The notes below the pieces were generated by a model. The model saw nothing but the letters and a program-made list of their open reading frames with translations, had not been told where the DNA came from and searched no databases. 64,000 nt of DNA from Stenopsyche tienmushanensis (Eukaryota; Arthropoda; Insecta; Trichoptera; Stenopsychidae). Positions within the stretch are counted from its first letter, which is position 1; every line of letters starts with the position of its first letter. The translations under genes were made by a program, and so were the position numbers. Below, piece by piece: positions 36,901 through 49,142 of this stretch. Where the stretch lies: NCBI GenBank assembly GCA_008973525.1, contig WACJ01000405.1, forward strand, positions 558,001 to 622,000, given 5' to 3'.

Positions 36901-39900
36901 ATTTTGGATTTTTTTTTTTTTGGAGAATGTATGTATTTGAAAGTCAAAACATTGAAAAATTGCAAAAAAACGAAATAATTTTTTTCAAAATTCTAAAAGA
37001 GAATAAAGGGCATGATCGTATATTCAGCGATAGCAGATGCAATATGATTTACACAGTCCCAATTTTTTTTTCAAAATTTCTGTTAGTATTGGTTTATTTC
37101 CTATTTTATCCAAATATCTCGATACGTGCTCTTTATGAAATTAATAAAGAAAGAAAAAAGTTAAACACCGAAACCCTGAAGCAGAAAGTAGTCATAAATG
37201 GACCATTAGCAATTGTTATTGTCCAGTCCTTGCTAGTTTCACAATTGACAATTTATCATTGCTTGGCATCCAAAGAGTTAAATACAACGCCCATCCACCA
37301 ATCTTTTTCCATCTCCCTGGTCTATTGTCCTGCTTAATCCTTAATTATTTTAGTTATAAATTCCTTATGTTTCCTGGAGAATGCTCCAAAATTATTATAC
37401 ATAAGATTCAAAATGTATTTTTTAATAGTATTTACAAACAGACCTTTAATGTGAGAATACTACAATCTGATATAGCCTAAAACATCGATATATTTTAGTG
37501 ATATCCCCCCGCAATATTATCAAATAAAATATTATTACTGGGAAGTATTTCACATAGTATTTTGAATAATCATGCCCTTAATAAGTAATAAAAATACGAT
37601 CATTTCTATTGGATTTACCCTGTCCGATTTATATTAAAAATGATCAAAATTACGTTTTCTGGTATTGTCGAATAACTTTTTAGTAATAGTTTTTCATTCA
37701 ATTCGAGCATCAACATATATCATTATGCTAACAAGCATCAATGGGTCAAATTGTCCAATTAAAATCATTTTTCATAGGATTGATATTTCACCTGGAATCA
37801 AATTATTTGAACGGGTCTTCAATTTTATGATCACAATATAATTACAGTCCCCTGAATGTAGTTCACTCGTCGCAAATTTGTTATTTAAATTGTAAATATG
37901 AATCCCTAAATGTAATATTTCCATATGGAAATCATCACTATTGTTTTGATATCATAATTCAACGCCATATTCATTAAATAAGTAGCTGTGAGCGTTTTGC
38001 GAATTTCATGAATTTTCCGTCAGTTTTCATACATTTTTGATTCGTATTTTTTGCCATGCGGAAGGACACTGTCACGGAGCACTAACAATAGAAAGTGACT
38101 TTTTTTGTTTCCATTTGGATCTCATCCGCACCAGTCGTGCTAGGGGGGGTGGCTTCTCGTAAATATTAAGCTCTCTCGCAGATAAGCCAAAAACCCCAAA
38201 AAGCAAGGGTCTGGCCATTGTTTATAACAATGGCGATACAAAAACAATTAGATTCAGAAGTGAGATAACGCTAGGCCTGGCAACTGGAAGACCACAGGAT
38301 ATTTATTGCCCGCGAACCGGAGGCGAACCACTTTAACACTTTTTGCTGGACGGTCCTAGACAAAAGGCAACCATCCACATTCAGGTCGAAGGTGATACAT
38401 TTATATGAAAATGGACAATGAAATAAAGCAATTAAGATAAAATTTAGCGAAATTAGGATACATTGATGCTGGGGCACGTCCCTCGCTTAGCCTCAATAAC
38501 CCATACCTATAATTCCAGTATCGGTATTATTGTGTACATTAGCATCTTAAGGAACGTTTTTGCCTTGTTTGTTAATTTTTTTTTCTTCGTGTATCGAAAA
38601 GAACCAATGTTTAAGAACACTATCAGTAAATTTAAAGTCAATATAAATGAATTACGTAAAGTTGTAGACCGATGAAGAGAAGCTGCGGGAAGCTGAGAAG
38701 AGGAGAAACTTTAAATGCGCTTTTCTCCAAACTACTTTTTCTAAGCTTATTTTATAAAATTTGGCAGGCAAATAAGTTAAAACTATTAATAAATGTAATA
38801 TTAATAATTAGCATTATTAATAATCTTTGCGGTTAAGCTTACACCTGAATTTATCTAATTATATTTTTAGACCTCTTTTTCGGTTATAAATAATTGAGCA
38901 AATCGAGTCTAAATAGTTAACATCAACAAAGTCTAACGCTATTAACTTTACTTCATTATAACTGTCAAACACATGATAACAGCATGCTCATTTTTTTATT
39001 GAATACCTAAATATCATTACAAGCTATAGTTAGCATTTTTAAGACTTATAATTAAAATATTTGTTATAGAAATCTATTGAATCAATGCGACAGGCTTATA
39101 ATTGTGTAGCAAATCCCAAACGATTTTTGTTCGTAAGATAAAAATAAATACTTTAAGCAATTATATTTTATATCATCAATTTAATCACCGAAACAAAAAA
39201 TCAGTGATTTAAAACGTCTAGTGGTCATAAGACCTGTTCAGGTCTTATATTTGATCGACAATTTATTACTGTTTTAGTTTTCAATATGCAAAATAAAGAT
39301 TTATTAAATGCATTGGTGCAATTTCCAAATATCTGTATTACAGTACAAATTTTACTTTTTTTCATATGAATGCACATTTATAGATATTATCGCGATTCGA
39401 ACATATTTATCAAAGTCATTTAAATCAGCAAACAAATCGCATAGGCTGTTGAGTGTCCTATAGTAATTCAAATTGAAGCTATTGACAAATTGCCGCTGCA
39501 ATTACGCTGATTAATATGAAATGCGAGTTATTAATTAAATTAGCATTTCATCTGAGTTTGGCCATAGATAATTAATAGATGAACGAATGGTCCCGGTGGT
39601 ACTCCATATAGGAAGCACGATATTTCATCAACCATATTTTTGCGTCATTAGTTGCAATTAAACATGAGGATTACCGCAGCTGTAAATTTGCGAGTGCAGT
39701 TTAAACATTATGCATTTCGTTACCGGTCTCGATTTATTGCTATTTAATGACACAAAACTGACCAAACACGCCATTTCGGGGCTGGTCGCTGCTAACGACG
39801 TTAGATATGGCCAATCAACGCTGAAGAGTCGACTTAACATCCTGTGATAACGTTTTAATGGCTTGTTTACCATTGAGGAAAGGATGCATAAAAAGAAAAT

Positions 39901-40197
39901 TGGATTGGGAAGGAGTGTTTTCGGGGAATATGAATAAAGCTCCTGAGACACGATTTATAGTCACTGTCTCCATTTAATACCGAAACTATTAAAATATAGC
40001 CATGCTCATCTTCATCAGTTCAATGGAGTCAACTGCAGTGAAAAGACATCGTAAACTCGCTTTTATGATTCTCTATCCTTAGCTAATTGTATATAAAAAT
40101 GTAAATGTACAATTCGTCGTGTATGATTCCTTGGGAACGCTCGGGATATATAGTTTTTAACCCTTTGATTAGTCAGTTAATTTAAAATTAAACATAA
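36901..40197. other. gene-free stretch with small hairpins
   Basis: The plus-strand frame at 36927-37337 (136 codons) is AT-driven and has no recognised domain. Perfect inverted repeats form hairpins at 38214-38234 (GCCATTGTT stem) and 39227-39248 (ATAAGACCTG stem). No gene recognised. Confidence 0.4.
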
Positions 40198-40385
40198 ATG
40201 CCGTCCACACAAATCCATTATTCTCTTAGAACCACGCAGCATGAATAAAGCTTGTATATCAAAAAACGATCCTTAACACTGTTGATAGCACACAATATTC
40301 GTTCATTTCTTTCGCGTTAACATAAACAATACACACTGTGTCTTCAGTTTTAATAACAAAATAATGCATTTGTTATAAAATAATA
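40198..40385 (+). repeat. dispersed repeat, left part of interrupted copy
   Basis: Aligns with 27798-27970. It stops at the TA (40384-40385) where the mariner begins. Confidence 0.7.
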
Positions 40386-41243
40386 CGTATCCTGAAAATA
40401 AGTGTACTAATTTTTCATATTTTTTTAGAAAATTTGTATTTAAAAAAAATACAGAGCATTACTAATACACTTGTTACCTATTTATCAACATCATTTTTAT
40501 TCCATCCAATGCATCCGGTGAACCGTGGCACAAGCTTCTTTATGCCTTCTTCAAAGAACTCTCCTACCAGCTCCTTTCCGATTTCAGAACTTCTTTCTGT
40601 ACCTGCTCATCGGTTGAAAATCTAATTCCATTCATGTGCTATTTTAGGGAGGATAAAAAATGATAATTGAAGGCGCCAAGTAAGGGGAATATGAAGAGTG
40701 GTTTAAAACATCCCAACCAAATAAGTCCAAAAACGCCTTAGTAGCTAAAGCTGTGTGAGGATAGGCGTTGCCATGCAACAAGCACACTCCTCTCATCAGT
40801 ATACCTCTCTTTTTTTATTTTGAATGCTTTTTTTGAGTTTTTAGGGTCCCTTTTCAGACCCAAAACACTGCAACCATGATGTTTTTGCCCGAAATTCTGG
40901 TTTTAATTTTTTTGGCAGGGGGGCTGTATTTTAGACTAAAATGTGTAATGAGCCACCCATTTTTATCTCCAGTCACAATAAAGCTCAGAAAATCCTCATC
41001 TTCCAATTCAAATGGCGCAAGAAACTCACGGGCGCTATTAACCTGCTCGCGCTTGGCGGGATTTCTTACTGACATATTTTTACGAAACTGGACATTACAA
41101 CGTAAATGTACATACTGTCATATTCTTGCTATGCTCGTTTTGTCAAAAGATTCCCCTCTATCATTCAGTATGGCTAACCTTTAATAAACAAAATAACACA
41201 GTCCGTTATTATCACAGTACACTTACTTTCGGGATATGCCTTG
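40386..41243 (-). mobile_element. irritans-type mariner inserted in the dispersed repeat
   Basis: The termini share AAGTGTACT and the flanking TATCCYGAAARTAAG. The right one, read on the minus strand, is TACAAGGCATATCCCGAAAG and aligns base for base in length with the 30-base TIR of the 15.7-kb copy; the left one is about 5 bases shorter. TA dinucleotides flank both ends (40384-40385, 41244-41245). The 858-bp element is shorter than the usual 1.2-1.3 kb because most of the region encoding the DNA-binding half is deleted. The host repeat resumes at 41244. Confidence 0.88.
40470..41075 (-). pseudogene. mariner transposase remnant, catalytic residues lost
   Basis: From the ATG at 41075 (complement) the protein runs MSVRNPAKREQVNSARE, then FLSFIVTGDKNGW where the first catalytic aspartate is kept but DETW has become DKNGW, then PPAKKIKTRISGKNIMVAVF, and stops. 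After a gap, GVCLLHGNAYPHTALATKAF follows in which the second aspartate is changed to glycine (HDN to HGN). LFGWDVLNHSSYSPYLAPS ends where a frameshift removes the third aspartate. The C-terminal GIKKLVPRF is legible near 40540. It is a closer match to the 15.9-kb transposase than to any other in the window, and both share the unusual NPAK.....NSARE start. Confidence 0.88.
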
Positions 41244-41390
41244 TATTTAGACGTGTAGATCTTTACAGCACGACCTTGCAATAAATATATGAGTGTATGA
41301 TGAGACGCAAGATATTCGTCTCTGTTTCCATTTCTCTAATCTCCGCACTCAATATGCGAGAATGCTCATATTTTTAAAACCTTAATATGA
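41244..41390 (+). repeat. dispersed repeat, right part of interrupted copy
   Basis: ATTTAGACGTGTAGATCTTT and ATGAGACGCAAGA match the end of the uninterrupted copy at 28212-28355. Confidence 0.68.
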
Positions 41391-44254
41391 TATATATAGT
41401 GGATGTATTATAATAGGCCCGTTTTGAGATCATCTTTATTGCTTTATTGCAATGATGATAATAAAAATAAAATCGTTTTTCTTCCCCATAGTCAAGAGAA
41501 GCCCTTACCAACAATAGAATATTGACCTTTGAGGTCTGATATGTGCGACGATAACCTTTTCGTAATCCATCTAGGATTGGCCTACCCATTTCCAAAGGTT
41601 TATATAAAGGATTAACCTGCGACTTGCTCGAGTTCGGGCAGAATCGCATCAGGCCTTCCCAAATTGAGGCGCGTGGTTTTAATTACGATTCGAAATATAA
41701 TTCCCCAACATGTGCCTCTTTCACGTGCCCATCGTAAAATAACTTTAATGGGCAACTTTCTGATATCCAGGCCCTTTTTCCATAGCGGCAATTTACATTA
41801 AAAAAAAGTGTTTTTGATTTAGTATTATTGCACAAAAAACAATGAATTCCCCATTTAAGGGGGTCAAGTATAAACACTTTACCGTCCATTAACGTCCAGG
41901 GCAGTAATAATTGACCAGGAAGCAGGGGTGTCCTAATCCGAACAAAAAACTGTCGCCCCTCAAAAGAGCCTCTTCCTAGGGCATGCCGTCCGGGAGGAAG
42001 ACAAAAAGATAACGGAGGGGTGATGGATGGGGTTTGATTTTTTTTATTCAAATGACTATGCTTCAGTCTAATTGAAAACGAATCCAATTATATTCCCAAA
42101 ACAAATACATTAGAGTGGAAAATTAAATTATTTTCTCCTCGTTCATGTCAAATGAACGGTATCTTTTTCCTGACACGAATATAGGTCTATGGAGGAAATT
42201 TGAGGAATTGTCTTTTTTACTCCCCGATTGTATTCTATACCGAATATTAGCAGAGAGAATTAAATATGAAGGAAAAAGGAAAAAATATTTTTCCGCGTAG
42301 GAAAATTCAGGGAAAACTTTTATCTAACATAATATTATTTTTATTCAAATTTTATTATATTGAATAAATAATATATTTATATATATTTAAATAATTTAGT
42401 ACTTATTTCACATATCAGCTATTTAATCCTAAGGTGGATCAAAAAAGAGCTAAGGGTGCAATCTCCCCCACATATTTCCGGCGCATTTCGTGTTATTGTT
42501 TCTCTTTTCAAATATTTAAATTTTATACAAAACCTTGTGATTTTAACCCTGATAAGCCCACAGCATTCTATTCTTTGGTAGCCGAATTTGAATTTCCAAG
42601 TACAAGAAATAGCTGAATTCAAAATAAATGCTTCATTTAAAACTGCATTCATGAATAGTTTTTAAAAGACTCAATCTTATTGCTGTTCATTCAGATCAAT
42701 ATTCACATAGCGATTCAATACAGATTCATACAAATAAAAAATATTTGTCTTTGGATAAAAATTGCCTGCAATTGCCATTATTGTTCTGCGTGCAAATTTA
42801 TTTAGAAGTAGATGCAGGGCAAATTTATTTGCATTCAATCGCAATGTTCTAAATTCACGAAGATCTGTTAGCTTTGAATAATTTCTCTGAAAAAAAAAAT
42901 TCAGTAATATTCATCCGTATATCAACGGAAGCATTATTGCTATACTCGTATACAGAATGGCTCAAAGAGAGAAAAAAGTTTTTAATTTAATTCTTCAACT
43001 CTTCAAAATTGGAAAGCCTATTTCGTTCTCACCACACTTAATCTCCAAAAGCTTTTAATCCCTGAATATTTAATAAAAATTCGCGACAAAGGAACGAAAC
43101 CGGTCAAAGGTAGGGTTGGCTTAAGCAATGCCTCTTTTTATTTCAAAGCCGATGCCTTCTATTTTTGCGGGCTAATTTACATTGGCCAATAATCAAACCT
43201 AGAGATATATTAAGTTGACTTAACACTGTAAATTTGTCATCGTTCTATTTATATGAATTAATTAATGAACAGTATATAAGGATACATTTTCCAATTCTAT
43301 TTAATCACCGCTCCTTTCGCAGGAATAGGCGATTTTCGTCAAATCTATGGTTATTTTATTCGGGTCGCTTTAAGCCATTAGCCTTAAAGGTGATAAAAAT
43401 ACGAACCCGACCTGATACGTAATTTAAAATCCCATTGTTTCTGCGAGGTGGGGTCCCTATTCGATTCCCGTGAATGTAATCGCCTTTCGGGGAATTTACG
43501 ACTCGAGTAGCCCAGTGCGGACTCAGGACTCTGGAGAAATAAGGACTCAACCGAGCTCCCTGCAATAGAAGAATTCCGCTTCGCATCGTCGTTAGAGTTC
43601 TCAATCAATTTTAAAACGCTTTCCTTTTCTTGCGAAAGTCCTATTTTAAAGAACACCATAAAGTCGCCAATCCTGCAGATATATTCTCAAAACTCTTCGG
43701 CAAAATTTGAGGCAAATATAATACTGTTTATTACCGATTTTTATTCAATTATGTATTGGAATAGATTTTGGATCTAATTTAAAAAGTTTTAATTCAAACT
43801 CAAATTGTGAGAAAAAATTTACAAGATGGAAACATATTTTCGAGTGATCTTTTTAATCCAGGTTTATTCTAATTTTCTGGATACGAAAATATAAGCACTG
43901 AGACGAATAATAGTCATGCGCGAGTAACTGAATATGTAACAATAATTTTAATAATATTTAAAAATATTTATATTTTTACTACTCACTCATAGATAATCTT
44001 AAATATGGAAAATCTCTTGTAGAGATGCTCGTGGTCACGGAATAATAACGTAAATTGCATTAATAAAATTGGCTTGAACGTCACAAAAAGTGAAACACCG
44101 CCTCTACTGTGTGTGTGTCCTTACGTAGCATAAAGACCAAATATCTTATCGAAAAATGGCGATTTAAATATTTAGTTTGCCTTAAAATTACGGTTGAAAA
44201 TCATATAAAACTATGTTCAGTCTGAGGGTCTGTATATGGTTTAAGATGTTTGAA
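41391..44254. other. gene-free stretch
   Basis: The minus-strand frame at 41683-42087 (134 codons) and the overlapping frames at 43356-43659 lie in less AT-rich patches but show no domain, and their lengths are near the chance limit. Confidence 0.4.
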
Positions 44255-44350
44255 TTGGATGTATTATTGTGAATGCCATCGAATGGGTATTGAGGAGGTC
44301 TTAGTTCTGCAGTGGACTACTTGTGGCTCATATGATGATGATTATGTGGA
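44255..44350 (+). mobile_element. possible RTE-like 3' tail
   Basis: Plus-strand translation gives GIEEVLVLQWTTCGSYDDDY, in which the run EEV.VLQWT followed by GATGATGAT resembles the end of RTE-type ORFs and their GAT-repeat tails. It parallels the fragment at 29.8 kb. Very short, so tentative. Confidence 0.35.
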
Positions 44351-44559
44351 GTTGGTTCGGAATGCTATTATTCAATATCTGCATAGCGATTAAAGCAGCT
44401 CACTTATGGAGCTCTTGAAATCCAACTTCGACATTTTTATTTTAATAGAGTAGTTCTCTTCGGAAATATTATGAATTCGAATGTACTAATACGACTTAAT
44501 AAGATGTTATGTTAAATGACTTCTTTTTAAGTTAAACTTATTAAGGTGCAGGAGAGCAA

Positions 44560-45451
44560 ATTCACTTGAACGTCTCAATCTCTCTTTTATAAAAAGAGGC
44601 TGACTTTTACAAAAAATAGTTATTTAGATGAATTTCAACTTCGTGTACATTTCAAAACGTCGTATTTTCAATGGAATGCCTGGAACTTTGAATAAATAAT
44701 AATCAGACGACGCAATATCTGGCGAATATGGCGGATGAGGTAGCAGTTCCCAATTGAGTTTCCTAATTTTTCCTGCGTTATTTTAGCTGCATGGGGTCTG
44801 GCATTATCACGCCTTTTGAGTAGACGAAATTTGTATGTTTTTCTAATAACTTTGCATTTACTCTGTCTAATTGTGAGCAATAAATGTGTGCATTTATAGT
44901 TTCTTCTAGTTTTAGAAACTCAAAATGTATTATCCCACCACAATCCCACCATATGCTCAAGAGGACCTATTTTATAATCAAAGAAGGTTTAGGAGTTGGT
45001 ACAGCCGATTGATTAGTTGAAAGCCACTGCTTAGTTCTTTTAACATTGTCGTTAGGGTATCTAGTTATAAGCGATGTGCAGCAACTTCGTCGTTGATCCC
45101 TGTTTGTGCAGGACAAATTGACAAGGAATCCAAAGGCCCTCTCTGTAACTTTTGCCAATCGCGTGAAAGTGTCTTTGCACTATTGACTAAATATCTCCGA
45201 GTCTTGACGTTATTTCTGTCATATTTAATTTTCGATCTGAATCCAATAGCGATTTCAGCAGCTCGGTATCAAATTCAGTAGGTCTCCCACTTCGGTGGTC
45301 ATCAAATAGGTTAAAATTGTCACTTGAGAGAGTCTTCGAAACCATGTTGACTTTAAGAATTTTGCCGTAAACACCACAAGTTTTCTTAGATGTCTGTGTT
45401 GCGTTACGACACGCTCTTAAAATAATTGATTACTTATGGGTCCCCCTAATA
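44560..45451 (-). mobile_element. mellifera-type mariner, decayed
   Basis: The 5' terminus on the minus strand is TTAGGGGGACCCATAAGTAA (45449 to 45430) preceded by TA, the same type as TTAGGTTGTCCCATAAGT at 151-168. Transposase pieces follow in order. From about 45412 are CGVYGK and NFNLFDDHRSGRPTEFDTEL (HTH region). At about 44950 is the block starting MSIWWDCGGIIHFEFL. At about 44900-44850 is EETINAHIYCSQLDRVNAKL. Then RRDNARPHAAKITQEKL carries the second catalytic aspartate, and HPPYSPDIASSDYYLF the third, after one frameshift and with D34D spacing. The C-terminal SASFYKREIE is legible near 44590. Stops and several frameshifts; the region around the first catalytic aspartate is not legible. 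The 3' TIR was not found. Confidence 0.87.
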
Positions 45452-45484
45452 TATTTGATAATGTATAAATGACAAAAAATATTT

Positions 45485-46444
45485 TATAAAAGCATTTGAA
45501 CAGTTTTGTGCACACAGACTTCTCTGTCGATATTCGCCGGCTAAAGGTAACCTTTTTTTGTCAGTACCACCGTGAATTTTATTAAAGATTACACAACTAA
45601 GAATCATTACTTCCCAACCCTCTGGTCGATGAAACTATTCACAAGGGCCTGTCCGATGTTTGTCAAGTTAAGGAATTTCTCCAAGTAAACGTCAGTCGAA
45701 TGGTAGTTGCAAGGGCACTCAAGTCTGCTGGCTATCTCTTCCTTAAAAAGGGTAAAAACCACTTTTAACTTCACACCATTGCCGGAAGAGGCTTGAATTT
45801 TTGCAAAAACTTCCATCAACTAGACTTTAGAGGATTGGAGACAGGCTATCTAGATAAAACGATGATCAACCGTATCCTATTGGATGGTTTACAGTGAAGC
45901 TGGTTCAAAGCCGAAAAAAGCTCTGAGAACAAGTCAACTCAACCAACTGTCAAGCCCTGAGGCTACATGGACCAGGAACTCTATAAAAGCATTCTAGAAA
46001 GCGATTTGGAAGAAACAGTTCAAATTTTTAGATTGGACCAAAAAATAATTTTATTTCAACACGATGGAGATTCCGTCAAAAAGTGGTTGAAGAAGAATAA
46101 TTTGAAAATTTCGGCTTGTATCCAATCGAAAGGTGTCTTTTTGTGTGGAGCTTTGGACTCGATTCTAAAAGGAATGGGACAACGTCACTACGGAATGATG
46201 TCAGAAGCTCATTTTTTCGATAATTGATCCAAAAAGTGTCCCGATAAAATACTGAACAAAACTGTTCAAATGCTTTTATATCTTTTTAGTTTTACTTTTT
46301 TTTCAATTAAATTTATACATTATACATTATCAAATATAATAAAAATACTATCTTTTTAAGTCTGAATGGGTGCGATTCGACAAAAAAAAAAGAAGCGAAA
46401 AGAAACGTTTGTAAAACATTTGAACAGTTTTGAGCGGCACTGTA
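45485..46444 (+). mobile_element. Tc1-like transposon remnant with transposase pieces
   Basis: The right end, read on the minus strand from 46444, is TACAGTGCCGCTCAAAACTG, a Tc1-type terminus (CAGTG after TA). The transposase is on the plus strand and broken. An HTH part (VSRMVVARALKSAGYLFLKK, about 45690-45755) comes first. TLEDWRQAI and DKTMINRILLDGLQWSWF follow at about 45825-45905, where the expected SDE has decayed to xDK. QPTVKPGG comes next, and then MDQELYKSILESDLEE (45967), with FQHDGDSVKKWLKKNNL holding the second aspartate next to a small deletion. The central MVWG block and the N-terminal HTH are deleted, and the segment for the third acidic residue is unclear. A perfect 25-base inverted repeat joins 45485-45509 and 46256-46280; its odd orientation is reported as a finding. 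Confidence 0.82.
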
Positions 46445-46652
46445 TATAATCTACTTTTCCTAGAAGCTAAGAAGTTTCACACAATATTGTCATTAAATTC
46501 AACTTATCGGAATTGTTTGTCATTGATAAAAATTCAACTGTATCAGAAAGGGAAATCTATGAGATCTAATCAAGAAATCATGGACATGTAAGTATCAATC
46601 GTCAGCTGCTTTAGCATACAAATTCAACTTAGATTCAGAATTGTGTACCAGA

Positions 46653-47903
46653 ATGGTGGAGAGCTACCTGCACGAGAGGACACTAATATACACAGAAGCC
46701 GACGGGACGAGCAAACAAAGACCAGTCACTGCGGGAGTCCCACAGGGTTCGGTGCTCGGACCCACCCTGTGGAACGCTATGTATGATGGCTTATTGAGGA
46801 CACCGCTCATGGAGGGCGCCAAAATGGTCGCCTTCGCTGACGACGTCGCAATACTAGTCACCGCCAAAACGGAGTACCTCGAAATAATCTGCGAAGACAC
46901 GCTAAGGAGGGTCAGGAACTGGTTGACGGGGGCTGGACTGCAGCTCGCCGCCCAGAAGACTGAGGCCATCTTCTTTACTAGGCGAAGAAAGCTTGCGCCC
47001 CCACCTCTGAGTATCGAGAACTGTGAGATCAAGTTCTCAAGATCCATCCGTTACTTGGGGGTTGAAATTGACGATAAGCTCCGTTTTGTTACACATACGG
47101 AGAAGGCCGCAACAAAGGCGGCTAGTATTGCGGAAGGTCTAGCTAGGTTGATGCCTAACATCGGTGGCCCTAAGACAAACCGTCGAAGACTATATAACGA
47201 GGTGGTGCACTCGGTACTATTGTACGGAGCTCCGATATGGGCCGAGGCACTACACTTCGAAAGGGCCAGGCTCAATCTGGCTAGAGTACAAAGGAGAAGC
47301 GCGATCAGAGTCGCAGCAGCATATCGCACAGTGTCAGAAGACGCAGTCCTGGCACTGACTGCCATTCCGCCAATCGACCTGCTCGCAAAAGAAAGGAAAG
47401 CTATACGCACCGGGGAAACCAAGCAAAGAGCTAGGCAGTCCACCATGGTGGAATGGCAGTTCCGATGGGACAGCTCCACCAAAGGTCGATGGGCCCATCG
47501 GCTCATCCCTGACCTTAAGCCCTGGACAGCTAGGAAACACGGTCAGTTGTGCTACCACCTTACCCAGGCACTCACTGGGCATGGCTGCTTTGGTAGCTAC
47601 CTGCACAGGATTCAAAAAGAGGCCAGTCCGAATTGTCACCACTGCGGAGCGGAGCTGGACGATGCCGCGCACACGCTATTCGACTGCCCGGCTTGGAGCA
47701 CAGAGAGGGACACACTGCGGGAGGAGCTTGAAGTCAATTCACTCACTCCCAGCAACATGGTCCCTACGATGCTAACCAATGCCAGGGCATGGAACGCGTT
47801 GTCTAGATACGTATGTGTGGCAGCAGATTTGAAAGGCCAAATTATTGTAATATTTCAAAGTTCACATAGTTGCATTCGCACAAAGATCACGCATAAAATA
47901 TGA
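46653..47903 (+). CDS. R1-clade-like reverse transcriptase fragment, long intact frame
   Basis: This is the longest reading frame in the window. It lacks ORF1, the endonuclease and the first RT motifs, starting at MVESYLHER. Then come GVPQGSVLGPTLWN (motif B, about residue 30), MVAFADDVAIL (motif C with the catalytic Asp pair, about residue 60), NWLTGAGLQLAAQKTEAIFF (motif D), IRYLGVEID (motif E), the thumb with VVHSVLLYGAPIWAEA, and a CCHC-type knuckle (CHHCGAELDDAAHT...C). Family likeness ends near 47820 (NALSRYV); about 25 further codons are unrelated host sequence running to a stop. The natural charged tail and the 3' UTR seen in the copies at 10.6 and 20.8 kb are missing. Without the Asp of RT motif A it cannot be an active polymerase. 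The clean frame suggests this is the youngest of the three copies, or a chimeric fragment. Confidence 0.88.
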   Translation: MVESYLHERTLIYTEADGTSKQRPVTAGVPQGSVLGPTLWNAMYDGLLRTPLMEGAKMVAFADDVAILVTAKTEYLEIICEDTLRRVRNWLTGAGLQLAAQKTEAIFFTRRRKLAPPPLSIENCEIKFSRSIRYLGVEIDDKLRFVTHTEKAATKAASIAEGLARLMPNIGGPKTNRRRLYNEVVHSVLLYGAPIWAEALHFERARLNLARVQRRSAIRVAAAYRTVSEDAVLALTAIPPIDLLAKERKAIRTGETKQRARQSTMVEWQFRWDSSTKGRWAHRLIPDLKPWTARKHGQLCYHLTQALTGHGCFGSYLHRIQKEASPNCHHCGAELDDAAHTLFDCPAWSTERDTLREELEVNSLTPSNMVPTMLTNARAWNALSRYVCVAADLKGQIIVIFQSSHSCIRTKITHKI

Positions 47904-49142
47904 ACCTTCCTTGCCGCAATAGACACATTATTTGCTTCCAAAAGAATCGATCTCAACTTAGTAATTATCCCATGTAGGCTCGTAAAACCGGATAAATATT
48001 ACGTCAGCTGTATTTTTTACTTTATTACCAGCTCACCCCGACTATGGAGAATGCGGCCCACATAAAAATATGACACGGACGAGCTAAATTTATCATATAT
48101 GTGTGTATAAATAAAAATATATTGAATACAAATCGTCGTTTTTATGGCGCTGCAAAGTGTGAGCGTTTCGAATAGTGTTGCTTTGCTGAGAAAATGAACT
48201 AGTTTCTTCGGCATTTGGAAACGGAAAACTTAATATCGATGGCGTATGAAAATCATATTCATTTTGTTGTGAGTTTATTGAACGGTCACGTAATCCGTTA
48301 TGGGGATATTTATTCTGCGGAAATAAATTTTGAAGATGTTGCCGAATTGAGTTTCATTCTGTAAGAGCTGAAATCTACTTTAATGTCGAAAGCAACAAAA
48401 AATATGCGAAAATTTTGTACATTATAAATGCGTTCCTATACGAATTGTATCATTCTTTTATGTGAAAAGTTAATAAAAGCCGTCGAACAAATAAAGCAGA
48501 GTGGAATCTTGTAGGTGTTTTGATGGAAATTCTAGGTACGTTTTTAAGAGGAAGAATCTCTTCTCCGATCATTTTATTCCGAAGAAAAATTATAAAATTG
48601 GATTTGCATAGCAAAAATGTTTCCTATTATCCTTGCGTCCTTCTTGGGCAACAATGCGCGTTAATTGAATTTCAAAATAAAGCGTGTAAAAAGCGCTGTC
48701 TCGTTAAAAAACTAATTAGCTGAAGTTATCTTCATTACAGAAGAAAATTAAATACAAAATTTATAGAAGTGGCGTTGGTAGCAAAAAAATACAAAAGATT
48801 TTCGTCCTCAATTTATTAAAAATGTAGATAATTAATCCAGTTTTTTATTATTTGGAAAGCTCACAAATATGGTTTGTCTTTAATGGGTTTTCCACGAAGA
48901 GATGAAATCTCCTGTATATTAAATTATTTCATCAAATAAGACTCGCAAAAAATACTTTTTAAATATGCAGGCATTCCACAGCCATTTAATTAGAAAGGCA
49001 TTACGGCATATTCGTACAACTGTATATATATTTTAAGTCAAAATGAATTAATCTTAGGTATGCCATAACAAAATATTTATAACCAACATTTGGATATATC
49101 TTGAAATTTTGATGTGTGAAAATTCCTTTTTCAATATTAGCA
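47904..49142. other. gene-free stretch
   Basis: No gene recognised; short frames only. Confidence 0.45.

Noticed and set aside
47051..47506. 151-codon minus-strand frame
   Set aside because: Antisense shadow of the retrotransposon frame at 46.65-47.90 kb.
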